Shown: piece after piece, positions 32,295 through 45,009 of the stretch
How positions within the stretch are numbered: the first letter of the stretch is position 1
Layout: each line of letters opens with the position of its first letter
Origin: Brassica napus
Taxonomy: Eukaryota > Streptophyta > Magnoliopsida > Brassicales > Brassicaceae
Assembly: GCF_020379485.1 (NCBI RefSeq)
Contig: NC_063448.1
Location: forward strand, 20,607,726-20,671,725
Length of the DNA stretch: 64,000 nucleotides
Reading direction: 5' to 3'
Notes under the pieces: generated by a model
Database searches by the model: none
The model's input: the letters and a program-made list of their open reading frames with translations, nothing else
Told to the model about the DNA's origin: nothing
Position numbers and translations under genes: made by a program

Positions 32295-35035
32295 CTAGAG
32301 CTGGATCCGCCCGACTGGACGAGTATTTTTTTTGTTTACGTAATGTACTAAATATTTTTTACACTATTATGAAATCTATAAAAAGTATAATAAAATGGTG
32401 ACAAAAATACATCACATAATACATATACTGTTGTTACATAATTCAACTAATAGTAAAAGTAAAATGATTTATATAACTGTAAATGTAAATATCACGCGAA
32501 TATTGATTTTTATTTAACCGATATCATTTTTATTTATCCGATATCGAGTTGGCTAGTGGTAAAGGAAATGTTAGTAGTCTTTCATTGGTCGGGTTTGATA
32601 CGCGTTGGAAAACATTATTTACAACATTTGGATTCCCAGTAAAAAAGAGAAACCACTTTCTCATTTTTTTTAGAAATATATTTTTGTTTTTTATAAATAA
32701 TATAATATATATTTATTTTTCACGTATTATGTATTTTTATTATGACATTACGCATAATAATTAGAATATATTTTTTTAGTTTATTTTTAGTTTATGTGTG
32801 TGTTTTCCATAAACTTACATATATATGCGAAAATAATATTTGAGATGTTTTGATAGGTTTTTGGTCATAAATGATAACTATATATAAATTTTCAACCTGT
32901 TATATAAGTAGTCTTAATTTTTAATTTCTCAACCCGATATATAAATATTCGTCATGCATTTTTAGTCAAATATTAATATTATACTTTTTAAAATGAGTAA
33001 TTTGTTAGAATGAATAATTGCATTTCTTGTATTTATATTATTATTAAACTAATTTTATTTTAACTTATTGACTTTAACATTTTATTATATGTAGGATTTT
33101 TATTTTATTTGATTTTATTTTTATTTTTTTAAAACATTGTTATCTTGTCTAAATGTTTTTTTTTACATACAAAACTTGAAGAATATTCTTTTGAAACTTT
33201 CTCTATTACAATTTTCTCATAAGAAAAATCTTAGGTGTTTTTAATTTTTTTAATACTAATACTTAAACGTACATGTTATTACCAAATATAATATTTCAAA
33301 TCCTTACTAAGGAAAAATAATTTAAGGTAAAATTCAATTGAACATATGTAATATCATACATAATTTAAAAATAATTTTCTAATAGTATTTTAGTTATATA
33401 TATCTAAAACAATATCGTCAATTAAATAGATTAGTCAAATTGGTTATTTGAAAAATTTAATTAGGTTCAAATTTAGAATTATCAAGTAAAATAAATATTT
33501 TTAAATATGTTCTCATTATTAAGTTTTTATTCTCAAATACGGCATATCCTTTAAATTTTTTAAATATTGTTAATTAATTTCATTAACAATAAAATTTTGA
33601 AAAATGTAATAAATATTATTTAATAGATGATAATACCCACGAATTTATGGAAAGAAGTTTTCTACTTTACATATTAAGGTTTATAGTATTAATGTGCATT
33701 AAGTGTAATATTTATCATGAATTTGTTGTGGAATAGATTTATGAAAAAAAGTTAATTTAGATTTAAGTTTATTAATTACTTCAGTGGTATTGTATTGTAA
33801 TTAAGTTGTAAGTCTTGGGGTTATTTTTTATTTGTACTTGTATTTTAATAAAGTAGATTTATTTTTCACGTATTATGTATTTTTATTATGACATTACGCA
33901 TAATAATTAGAATATATATTTTTAGTTTATTTTTAGTTTATGTGTGTGTTTTCCATAAACTAACATATATATGCGAAAATAATATTTGAGATGTTTTGAT
34001 AGGTTTTTGGTCATAAATGATAACTATATATAAATTTTCAACCTGTTATATAAGTAGTCTTAATTTTTAATTTCTCAACCCGATATATAAATATTCGTCA
34101 TGCATTTTTAGTAAAATATTAATATTATACTTTGTAAAATGAGTAATTTGTTAGAATGAATAATTGCATTTCTTGTATTTATATTATTATTAAACTAATT
34201 TTATTTTAACTTATTGACTTTAACATTTTATTATATGTAGGATTTTTATTTTATTTGATTTTATTTTTATTTTTTTAAAACATTGTTATCTTGTCTAAAT
34301 GTTTTTTTTACATACAAAACTTGAAGAATATTCTTTTGAAACTTTCTCTATTACAATTTTCTCATAAGAAAAATCTTAGGTGTTTTTAATTTTTTTAATA
34401 CTAATACTTAAATGTACATGTTATTACCAAATATAATATTTCAAATCCTTACTAAGGAAAAATAATTTAAGGTAAAATTCAATTGAACATATGTAATATC
34501 ATACATAATTTAAAAATAATTTTCTAATAGTATTTTAGTTATATATATCTAAAACAATATCGTCAATTAAATAGATTAGTCAAATTGGTTATTTGAAAAA
34601 TTTAATTAGGTTCAAATTTAGAATTATCAAGTAAAATAAATATTTTTAAATATGTTCTCATTATTAAGTTTTTATTCTCAAATACGGCATATCCTTTAAA
34701 TTTTTTAAATATTGTTAATTAATTTCATTAACAATAAAATTTTGAAAAATGTAATAAATATTATTTAATAGATGATAATACCCACGAATTTATTGAAAGA
34801 AGTTTTCTACTTTACATATTAAGGTTTATAGTATTAATGTGCATTAAGTGTAATATTTATCATGAATTTGTTGTGGAATAGATTTAGGAAAAAAAATTAA
34901 TTTAGATTTAAGTTTATTAATTACTTCAGTGGCATTGTATTGTAATTAAGTTGTAAGTCTTGGGGTTATTTTTTATTTGTACTTGTATTTTAATAAAGTA
35001 GATGTTATAATGCTTATATTTTAATATATAGGGGA
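32295..35035 (-). mobile_element. Helitron containing a 1.15-kb tandem duplication
   Basis: 5' end on the minus strand at 35035 (TCCCCTATATATTAA, host A before it), 3' end at 32295 (GCTCTAG, host T after it) with a weak hairpin CGTCC-agtc-GGGCG just upstream. The termini resemble those of the elements at 57252-59502 and 61696-62662. No Rep/helicase frame, so non-autonomous. Most of its length is two near-identical direct copies. Confidence 0.65.
32712..35002. repeat. Tandem duplication, two ~1,146-bp units
   Basis: Copy 1 is 32712-33857 and copy 2 is 33858-35002. Both begin 'tttatttttcacgtattatg' and end 'tgtattttaataaagtaga', with only scattered single-base differences visible throughout, so the duplication is recent relative to its surroundings. 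AT-rich and non-coding. Confidence 0.9.
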
Positions 35036-35492
35036 TTTTGTTTGCAAGGTATACGCATAATTGCACATGTTTACAATTCCATAACTTGAATATTTTTTTT
35101 CATTATTTAATAAGATTCACATAGTCCAGCAAGAACCCGACTAGTTTTGAAAATTGGGATAAAAGCTAGATTTCGGATCTGTGGTGCTTAGCACCTTTCC
35201 AAATCCTTCTTAACAGTTGACTATGTTTATGTACTCATTTTTTTCACTAAAACCAACCGAAAGTACACGAAACAGTGTGCGGTAGTATAGATTTACTCAA
35301 AGACCAAGGTTACACTATAAATCTACGAGGGAAGAATCAAGTTAGAACGAAAAGAGTTTATTTTGTGATTTCATAATGTAAATGAATTTAAACTTGTTGA
35401 TTCTTTTGTGTTTACGATTTATGAAGAAAACAAAATGAAATATGAATATAATTAACGTGCTCTGTTTTATGAAAGAAAAAAAAGAGTATAAC
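35036..35492. other. Intergenic DNA, no feature recognised
   Basis: Less AT-extreme than the Helitron to its left. No ORF or terminal repeat found. Confidence 0.6.
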
Positions 35493-35714
35493 TGAAACTT
35501 ATTGTACTACACTCAAAAAAAATTTTTGTTAAGAGACAGACTCGATCTATATTTATACAAGGTGAACTAGTGTATTGTAAAGACACAACTCTTAGTTGTA
35601 AGGACACAACTCTTAGTTGTAAGGACAGAACTTTATGAATAAGGTGACTCTTGACTTGTAACTAACTTATATGAATCTAACTTTATACTAACGAGATTTG
35701 ATTAGAGTTCAACA
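35493..35714 (-). repeat. 3' LTR of the copia relic, with 20-bp palindromic tandem repeat
   Basis: Begins TGTTGAACTC at 35714 right after the PPT and probably ends TTTCA at 35493. At about 35582-35635 there are two full copies and a partial of a 20-bp unit holding the palindrome ACAACT-ctt-AGTTGT. The TATA candidate is 'tataaatata' near 35550-35560. The lower boundary is tentative because the partner LTR is absent. Confidence 0.55.
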
Positions 35715-38700
35715 CACCTCCTTAATCATATTTCGGCTTCACTCCAAGCTTGCTATGAGATCTTCAAACCTTGAACCACTTAACGCCTTTGTAAAGGTAT
35801 CTGTAAGTTGATCTTCTCCCTTGCAATATTCGAGTTGAACGAGTCCCTTGTGTTCGGCTTCACATACAAAATTGTATTTGATCTCTATGTGTTTTGTTCT
35901 TCTATGCTTCACCGGATTCTTTCCGATAGCTATTGATTACTTGTTGTCACATAAGATAGGAATGCATTCTTCAAACTTCGTTCCAAACTCCTCCATGAGT
36001 CTTTGTAACCAAATTGCTTGGTTTGTTGCTGCACATACGGCGATATACTTCGTCTCTGCTATAGATTGAGCCACGGTTTGTTTCTTACTTGACTACCAAC
36101 AAAACATAGCCGATCCAAGATTAAAAGCATAACATGTTGTGCTTTTTTTGTCTTCGATAGAACTACCCTTATCATTGTCCGAGTATCCTATCAATCTTTG
36201 TGTATCCACACTTGTAAAGAATACTCCAAAACTTGATGTTCCTTTGACATATCTTAACACCATTTTGTCTTCTTGATAGTGCTTCATGCGAGGTGATGAC
36301 ATGTATCTTGAGAGATAGGAAATTGCGTACATCACATAAGGTCTTGATGCACAAATTAAAAAGCCCTCCGACAATGCTTCTATACTAAGTTGGATCTCCA
36401 TACTCTTTGTCATCTTTAACTTATTTTCCTTTCGGTGCAAGTGGAGTGCTAATGCTCTTGCTTCTTTTCATTTCAAACTTATCAATAATTTTGTTTGCAT
36501 ATTTTTTTTTGTGAAATAAATATGCCATGATCAGCATGGATTACTTCCATTCCAAGAAAGTATCTTAACAATCCAAGATCCGTCATCTCGAATTCATTCT
36601 TCATGTCCTCCTTGAATGTGTTGATGAGATTGACATTGCTTCTTGTGATGATAACATCATCTACATATAAGCTGATGATCAACACATATCCTTCTTGCTT
36701 CTTGGTGTATAAAGTCGCATCATTCATACTTCTTTCAAAGCCGTTTTGAATGAAGTGTGAGTATATTCTTCCATGCCAAGCCCGTGGGGCTTATTTTAGA
36801 CCATATAATGCTTTGTGTAGCCTTAACACCTTTTCTTCTTTTCTTTCAATCACAAACCCAAGTGGTTGTGTGATACAAACTTCTTCTTTTAGATCTCCAT
36901 TGAAAAAAGCTGACTTTACGTCCATTTAATACAATATCCACTTCATTTGAGCCGCATATGCAAGTATGGCTTGTATTGTATCATGTCTTGAGACTGGGGC
37001 AAATGTTTCAAGATAGTCAACTCCAAATTCTCGAGAGAAACCTCGTGCAACTAGTCCCACCTTGCATCCGTCTTGATCTTATAGATCCACTTCACGGTTA
37101 TCACATTTTTCGTCTCGGACTTGTCTACTAGTTCCCACGTCTTGTTCTTCTCAATCATCTATATTTCCTCATTCATGGTCTTTCTCCATTCTTCCTTACC
37201 ACATGCTTGATCGTAAGTATATGGTTCTTCATGTGCATGAAGACAAACTTCAATTATCTGAACTGCTTCTTCAATCTCCAATCTTGGTGCATTTTGCATG
37301 ATTTCAGCCATGGACTTGCATTTTCCTTGGTGGCTCAGATGTTTTTTTCTTTTTTTCATTGCTATCATGATCATCATTTTGAAGAAAATCTGGACTGGAT
37401 ATAGCTACGGTTTGTTCTCTAGACACTTGTATGTCATCCAATAGTATAACAAAGGTCTTCTTGACTTCTTCTTGCCTATCCCAGTCCAATATTTTACTTT
37501 CTTCAAACTCCACATCTCTTGATACTTTAATCTTCTCATTTTTAAGATGAAAACTCTATAGCCTTTGGATTGATTGTTATAGCCAATAAATATCTCACAC
37601 TTTGACTTAGCATCTAACTTTCTCCTTTTTGATAAGGAATATGCACATAACATATGCTCCCAAATATTTTCAAGTGTGACACATTTGGCTTGTGTCCACA
37701 CCACTTCTCTATTGGTGTAACATCATCTTCAATCGCCTTTGTTGGTAGACGATTCTGTAGGTATGCCGAGGTATATACTGGTTTTTGCCATAACTTGAGC
37801 GGTAAGTCTTTCTCAATAAGCATTGTTCTCGCCATCTCCACCAAAGTTCTATTCTTGCATTCTACTGTGCTATTTTCCTGTGGTGAATAAGGCAAAGTAA
37901 CTTGCCTACTGATTCCTTCTTCTTCCAAAATTTGTTGAATTTTTGTAAAGTGAATTCACCACCTCCATCGGACCTCAATGTCTTGATTGTACAGTCCGAT
38001 TGTTTTTCCACCATCTCTTTGAACTTCTTGAATAGTGAGAAGGATTCAGATTTTTGGTTTAGAAAGTATACTCAATACATGTGAGTATAATCATCCAAAA
38101 ACAATATGAAGTAGCGACTTTCATCAAGTGATTGGTGTTGCATCTGTCCACATACAACTGTATGCACTATCTTAAGTTTTTTTTTGGTCTTTGTTTGAGA
38201 TTTTGTTGGAAAACTTTTGCATGGTTGCTTTCCAAGATTGCATACCTCACACATTTTCTTTTTTACTTTAAACTTTGGTAACCCCTTTACCAAGTCTTTG
38301 TCTTCAATTTTTTGCAACTGTGTGTTTCCCACATGACCTATTGTGCCATGTCTCCACTTTCACTTGCTCACTTGTATTCATAGCCTCTTCTTGAACCGAA
38401 CTCATCTTGATTCTGAAACTCTTGTCTTCGAGACTTACATGTGTTCTCTCCCTCTTTTTTTGAGTAACACGCATTTGAGTAGTGGCCGATATTACCACAC
38501 TCGTAACACTCCGTGTTAGTTTTCTGATTCTTGCCATGATCGTTTTTCTTTTGTTCATCTAACACTCACTTTATGTGTGATTGTTTTTCTTGCAAAATTC
38601 ACACTACTTCTTGCCTTGACTCACACGGCTCTTTGTGTTGCCTTGTTTGAAATATCTTCCTTTTGATCTAGCATTGAATGCTCCTTCATTTGTGTTTCCT

Positions 38701-38900
38701 TCTCTTGCAGACAACCTTGCTTCATGAGCCTTTAGAATATTGTTTAATTCAGTCATTGTTAGTGAAGTCAAATTGCGTGTTTGCTCCATAACGCTAACAA
38801 TACTATCGGACTTGGCCGGGAGAGAGATGAGTATCTTTTGTATGAGTTGAATGTCGTTTTCTGTTCACCATTATACGTTAATTGATTTTCCAAGACAATT
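35493..38900 (-). mobile_element. Ty1/copia relic, 5'-truncated
   Basis: Minus strand, from right to left: C-terminal gag ('LISLPAKSDSIVSVMEQTRN', ~38840), zinc knuckle CYECGNIGHYSNACY (~38500), GAG-pre-integrase ('CEVCNLGKQPCKSFP', ~38250), integrase ('[20 protein letters not shown]', ~37890), RT ('IISLYVDDVIITRSN', ~36680), RNase H ('SYLSRYMSSP', ~36310), a PPT (attaaggaggtg, 35726-35715) and a 3' LTR (35714-35493). Gag N-terminus and 5' LTR are missing, and every domain is split by stops or frameshifts, so the element is long dead. Confidence 0.85.
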
Positions 38901-39460
38901 ATTTTATCGGTTGACAGATTTCACTTGACATGCTCGTTCTCTCTTTTGCCCGCACATATTTTTATGAAAGTGATTGATCGATCCAAAATAGGATCGGCCG
39001 ATCTGGCCTTGAAAATACCACATTTGCTCCATTTTGCTCCAGTCCTTGATTTTTGTGCCCAAAACTCTATCCTAATGTATTACAACATAAAAAAACTCGG
39101 AAAACACTTGAAAACACGGGTTAAATGCGTTAGAAACACAACATATTACATGTCCACACAATTTTTTTTTTTCATTTTACATGAATGTTTTTCAAATTTG
39201 TTTTTCTTTATCCATGAGGTTAGAGAAAAAACTATGAAAAGTTTAGTTAAATTGCATTTAAAAGGTTAGAATGAAATTAGATACTCTAATATTGTTGTTT
39301 TGTAATCTTATCGGCCACACGAATGTTATGGCGGATAAGCAAGGAGGTCATGTATACGTTTATTGATCACTAAACAAATTAAAATTGAGCCAAGAAAATA
39401 AAATAGTATGTCGTTATACTTTGAAGCATTTTTTTAGAATGAGATTATAAACATTTTTAT
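38901..39460. other. Unassigned intergenic DNA
   Basis: A short palindromic cluster 'ggatcggccgatctggcc' lies near 38991. No gene or repeat family recognised. Confidence 0.5.
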
Positions 39461-39527
39461 GAGCCCGGGTACAAACCGAGGTCCTCTAGTGTGTAAGACT
39501 AGCGTGATAACCGACTACACCACCCAG
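39461..39527 (-). tRNA. tRNA-Val-like sequence (pseudo-tRNA or SINE head)
   Basis: The minus strand carries a D-arm/A-box (GGTGTAGTCGGTTATCAC), an anticodon arm CTAGT-CTTACAC-ACTAG with anticodon TAC in the right loop place, and a T-arm/B-box (CTCGG-TTTGTAC-CCGGG). The acceptor arms (tctgggt and ctcataa) do not pair, so it is unlikely to be a working tRNA. It is either a decayed tRNA-Val(TAC) gene or the pol III promoter head of a SINE; no clear A-tail was found. Confidence 0.55.
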
Positions 39528-40061
39528 ATTTTGATTATACTCTGAAGTCTTACACATGATTGGGAACAAAAAGCATTGTGCTAAAGTCAACCAATCTAGG
39601 TTGGAAACACTTTCGGGTAAATATTTAATAGAGACCTCGATAAAAAATAGAAAGATAAGAAATAGAGAGAAGATTATTTCAAATAAAAATCTTAAATATT
39701 CATGAAATAATTCTCATGGCATATGATATATTTTATTAAAATATATGACTATTTACTAATTTATAACTTTATGTAGAAAATTATACCAATATATATTTTT
39801 ATTTTAAATTCAAAAGGGGAATATCAGAATCAGTGAGACATTTGGCACGACGAGTACGGCTATGGCCATTAAGTAGGCTTGGATGTTCGATTATCCGTTT
39901 TGAATTTGTTTTTGATTTTATGGCCTTTAAATTTAATTTCCTTTGTCCGTTCGGATATTATTTTAGTTCAGGTCAGTTTACGTTAATAACACTACATTTC
40001 AAATATAATGTGTAATACATACCAACATGTATCTTGGTTTGGGTTCGAATACTTTGCGGTA
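39528..40061. other. Intergenic DNA, no feature recognised
   Basis: AT-rich and non-coding. Ends at the 'a' preceding the Helitron 5' TC. Confidence 0.55.
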
Positions 40062-42451
40062 TCCTACTATATAAAAGGGACTAAATCCCTGGTTCCTAAG
40101 CCCTGCCACATGGGCAAAAATATTGTGAGCCAATCAATATGCCATGTCACTACCGTTCTGGGCTTTAACCCAATGAATTGGAAACAGAGTTTTGCCATTT
40201 TCATTCTCGGGCTGGCCAAAATCACTAACTCACTCAAGCCTAAAAAGCCTAAAGTCACTCCCCCGTAACCCTAATCGATATCTCCCTCAGAACAGAAAAC
40301 TCTTTCGCCGGAGATCACCTCCTCTCTCTTGCAGGCAATCGGCATGGACTGGTTAAAATCTGTCAAGAGCTTTATCTTCACCGTTCATCTCCATGTTCAA
40401 GGTAATGACAATCACCACGAAGGCACAGATTCGCTCCGGCTTGCTTCTCCACCGATTCATCAACGGCGACGTCTCTTCTCCACTCGCTATGAATCTCGTG
40501 CTCAACCATCTTTTCCATGGATTTCTTCAAATCCAAGTACAGATCTTATGATTCCAAGGAGAACCAAGGAGAAGAGCATGAAGCCTTCTTCTTCTTCTTC
40601 GTCTCTCTTAGTAAGTTCTTCAGTATATATTTTGATTTTCATCTACGTTCAAAGACAAGTCTTTGTGATGATCTAATCATATTCTCTATACACTTTATCT
40701 TCGGTGCATTTTCCATGAAATCATCGGTTCTGAAAGAGAAGGATGAGATGCTGCGTGGAGGTGGCTAAGGGTCGTTGGCATTTTTATGTTTGTTAACGGT
40801 GGTGGTAGCTCCAGAAGATATTTTTTTAGGGGTTTGTTTATACGATCATAAGTAGCCCAGTGACTTTCATAGTTACTCAACAATAATTCAATAGCTTATT
40901 ATCACTAGCTCAGTTTACAAAGCAGCTTGATAATTGTAATTCAGAAGGAAAAGAACTCATCGTCAGTTGGCTAGAGAATATAGAGATTAAATTCTTCTTC
41001 TCGGTTTGAAAACTTGAATCTGATGTCTTGGAGGTACCGGTACGAAAGAGAGCCAAAGGTATCCACACATTAAGCATTGATCTTTATGATTTTCTTTTTC
41101 CGAAGTTTTTTTTTTAAGAAGATTAGTTACAGCTTATTTAATTTGATTTGTTCGTAATATGTTTCTAAACAATATAAAAAGTAATTTTATTTTGAAAATA
41201 TAATAAGTTTAGACCTACTTTATATTTTAAAACCAAAAAATTAAATTAATATCTTCTAATGAAAATTCACATATATTAGAACAAAGAAAGTTTAAATGAC
41301 TTAAAATCCTAATAAAACCAAAATTTTAACTCTCCCTTATTATCAGTTTTGAATCAAAAACATTAATATTATTGAAATATTAATATGTTACTTTAACCCA
41401 AAACTCTAATAAAACAATTATACAAGTTGTAAATTCACTACATTGTTTCATCATAGCAGGTGTTTCTTTTATGTTTGTAGTATTTTGTTTATATTAAATG
41501 ATGTATTTCGCAGTATTTAAACATAAATTTATATTGAAAATTAATCTTTGCAGTTATAATAAAAATTAACATTTAAAGTTCAAAATTTCCTAATTAAAAT
41601 AATATATAGGTGGTCAAAAATTTTCCAATTTCAAAATCTTAGCATCCCTTAAAAATAAAGAAAATAAATTTATAAATACATAAAATATATAAACATATAT
41701 GGAACTATAATTTCTATAAAAATAAATTTGAAAAAGGAAAATAATTATTCCATGTTGTTGTTTATTTCTAGAGTTTGCCCCGTGACCGTACAAATATTTG
41801 TAAAGAAAGGATCAAAAGATCGGAAGGGTTAAAAACATAGTCTACAAAGAAATATACAACGGTCTACCTCACTTACCAGGTAATCCATTATTATTTGCAA
41901 CACAATACACAACATTATCCAAAAATACTAAACTCCTTTCTCTCCCTTCCCCAGAATCACGATCAGATGCTCACCCAGATCAGGCTCCCCGGAATCACGA
42001 ACAACTTTCTATACCATAAGATGCAAGCAACAAGTAAGTCTGCCGACCAAAAATCTCCAAACTCAATAATGAAGTTGTACTAACAAAATTATTTTTAACA
42101 ATAGGTCCGCCCCCAATAGAAAGTGCCAGCTCTACAAGACCATTCACAGTATACTTCCCAGACATCGTCTACACCTTAACTTATTTTTATTCTTTTCCGT
42201 TATCTACCAAATACTATTCCCTTTGGACAATTACTTATTTCTACTGTCAAACTATTTTGTTTTAAACTGTGTGAACTGACTAACGTTTCTTTTAATTTTA
42301 AAATTGTCCACAAAAAAAACAATTATTCAACACATAAAGACAATAAAATTTTATGAAAATTTAAAATAAATCAATATGCGGCTACCAATCAAAAATAAAA
42401 ATGTCTTAATTTGAACATGTTTTCCGCGCGTAGCGCGGACACCGACTCTAG
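40062..42451 (+). mobile_element. Non-autonomous Helitron with gene-like captured segment
   Basis: 5' TCCTACTATATAAAAGGG at 40062 after host A; 3' end ...ACACCGACTCTAG at 42451 before host T. A 6-bp stem CCGCGC-gta-GCGCGG (42424-42438) lies 13 bases from the end. These are the standard ATREP-like Helitron ends of Brassicaceae. Length 2,390 bp. Bases 40265-40760 are less AT-rich and look like captured gene sequence (leader-like CT-rich stretch, ATG at 40344 in a short frame, 'gtaagt' donor near 40609). I do not recognise the source gene. The rest is AT-rich. Confidence 0.85.
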
Positions 42452-42849
42452 TATTATTAAAATAAACAATGAATTGAATATTTAATGTACTTATTTAAGT
42501 TTTAAATATTCATTCTTAGATATTATATAAAACGATAAATTGAATCTTTGAAATATTTATTTAAGTTTTAAAACTTATTTGGGATACTAATTTAGATCTT
42601 TGTATTAGTTTCTGTTGGAGATTTTTACAAGGTTTTTGGATTTTTCAGGTTTCTATAAGTATCCATTTGGATTGGCTAATAACAACTTTAATTGGATTTA
42701 CTTAATAACAATTTGAGATGGGATATTAAGAGGGCTACAGTAAGTCCATTTGTTTCGAGTTTAAGATCTCACTACCTCGTTAAATGGCTAATATGTTATT
42801 CATTCTTTTTCATTTTAGGTAAGATTGACGAGTAGATATATTTAGATGG
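42452..42849. other. Intergenic DNA, no feature recognised
   Basis: AT-rich, lies between the Helitron and the Ale-like copia 5' LTR. Confidence 0.55.
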
Positions 42850-42991
42850 TTTTATCAACCAGATTGTAGATGGCTCATAACCAAGAGATTATGATTTGTA
42901 ATCTTTCCATTTATCTATGACGGTGTAATCTCATATATAAGGAACCTATATGTTATGAATAAAGATAGACTTTTCCATTACTTTCATAACA
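42850..42991 (+). repeat. 5' LTR of the Ale-like copia element
   Basis: 142 bp ending CTTTCATAACA. TATA-type 'catatataagg' near 42932-42943. The first two bases are TT where the 3' LTR has TG. Confidence 0.75.
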
Positions 42992-43804
42992 TGTTATCAA
43001 CACGAAACTCTAAATCCCTAAGCTAATACCCAAATCGAAAAACCCTAAAACTCTAACCCTAGCCGGCGATCCGACGAACCCTAAACCCCGACCGCGTCTC
43101 TTGTTTCCGCATCTGTTCCAGCTCGCGTCCCCGATCAGCTTCAGCCCAATGTGTTCCTGGTCCTAGCTCAGACGTTCGCGACCCGAGAGCAGCTCCAGCA
43201 TGCGACCTCTTCCTCGTTCGCGACATCATCAAACAGCTCGCGTCCCGTTCGTGTCCAGCTCGCGGCTCAACTCCTTTGGTGGTTCGATTCAACAATCATC
43301 TAAGGTTAAAAGGTAATTCAAAACCTAAGAACCCATAATCGAACATGGATTGATTGATAAAGAATGAAACCCTAAAACCCTAATCTTAATAGATCAAAAA
43401 TCCTAATTGAGTAAATCGAAGCTTTAAAAGTTCGATACCCCAAACCTTAAATCATGTTCCTACATGATTAAAACTCCAAATCGGTTTTTACAAGTTAAAA
43501 TCCGATAAACCCTAACCCTATATCTATAAACCCTAAATAATATAAGTATCAGAATTAATTATACTACAATTATCAAATCACATATTAAAACCCTAATCGA
43601 ATATTTTGAAATCAAAACTGTTTTCGGTTTTGATCATTGAGGTTTTAAATCTGATTGAATCTGATGCTATGTTGCTAGAATTGTTTGAACGTTAAATTGA
43701 TAGATTTATTTTATCATCCTGCTTTGTTAATTGTTCATCTGATTTAAAATTATTTAAACCGACCAGCCTGTTAAAACATTGATTGAATCCGATAGGTTGT
43801 TAGC

Positions 43805-44997
43805 TGATATTACATGTATACGCACACCAATTAACCTAATGTGCACACTACCACAATCGAATGGTATGTCGATGTAGCACTTTAGGATCGAATCCACAGA
43901 GACCAACTATTACACTTTATCTTTATGGGATCAATATCAAGATAAAACAATATGGGGGTTTAAAGATTTGAGGGTTTCGTGAGAAACAAGTAACAAGATT
44001 AATTAAAGTATTCAGATAACTAAACTGCTAGCCTAGGGTGGTTTGATCAGGTGTTAAGCAAGTGTGAGCCAAACAATTATTCAAGTTTAATTAAGAGCAA
44101 GTCTAGAACTCGAATCACTCAAGTAGAACAGTCCACTGCTCCCTATGCTGATCGATCTTGATACCTAAACTCTCGTTTGGATCAAGATGCGACAGCAAGC
44201 AATAGAGGTCAAGTCCGATATGTTCACAAAACACCCTAACATCTACTTTCGCTGGTTAGGGATGCAATGCTCATTCAAGTTATGTCTAGCAACCTATAAC
44301 ACTTTTGATTAATAGATTAAACCTAGAATCAGGCACTAAGTGGTTAACTTGATGCAAGCCTTAAGAACAACAGTGAATGAAGACAATCGATTTATAACTT
44401 ATTTATGTCAAGCTCACGGATCTAACACCCTAACACCCTAGACTAAGCAAGCTGACTACTCAGCCATAGCTACAGAGAACACAGAGATAACAGATGAAGA
44501 AAACATGTTGAATCAATAAAATAAAAGAGATAGGGTTCAGGATTCTTCTCAAGAGTGTAGAGATCCTTCTCCCTTTACAATAAGCAAATCCAACAATGGA
44601 GTTTTCGGGTCTGGTTCCTCTCTGTAAACTAGCGTAGAATAATCAGGAAAAACAGAAAAAGAAGATATCTCAAAGCCACAGGCGGCTGGGAGAGAAAATA
44701 GAGAGATTAGGGCAAATCCCGAAATAGGTTGTAGTTTCCTTAAAAATCTCTGCCGCTGGAACACTCACTCGGAACAGTCACTCGGGTTGCTCCGCTATCT
44801 GGAACAGTCATCAAGACTGTTCTGCGTGAAAATCACCAAATTGCACTGTTTGCTGCCTCTTTTGTTCCAGCTGGTCCATCTCTCATCCAATGCAACTCCA
44901 GACCTGTAATGACTCGAAAAGGACTAGGAAGACTCGATAAAGACTTAAAAACCAATTGAAAAGCGTATATACAAGATGTATAGAACACCATATATCA
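43805..44997 (-). repeat. 3' LTR of the Athila-type element
   Basis: 1,193 bp. On the minus strand it is preceded by the purine-rich PPT TCTGGGGGAAT at 45008-44998. Contains the same short ORF (44549-44764) as the 5' LTR. Confidence 0.9.
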
Positions 44998-45009
44998 ATT
45001 CCCCCAGAC

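Noticed and set aside
44549..44764. 71-codon ORF present in both Athila-type LTRs (also 50098-50313)
   Set aside because: Duplicate by virtue of the LTR pair; no recognisable domain, so not called as a gene.
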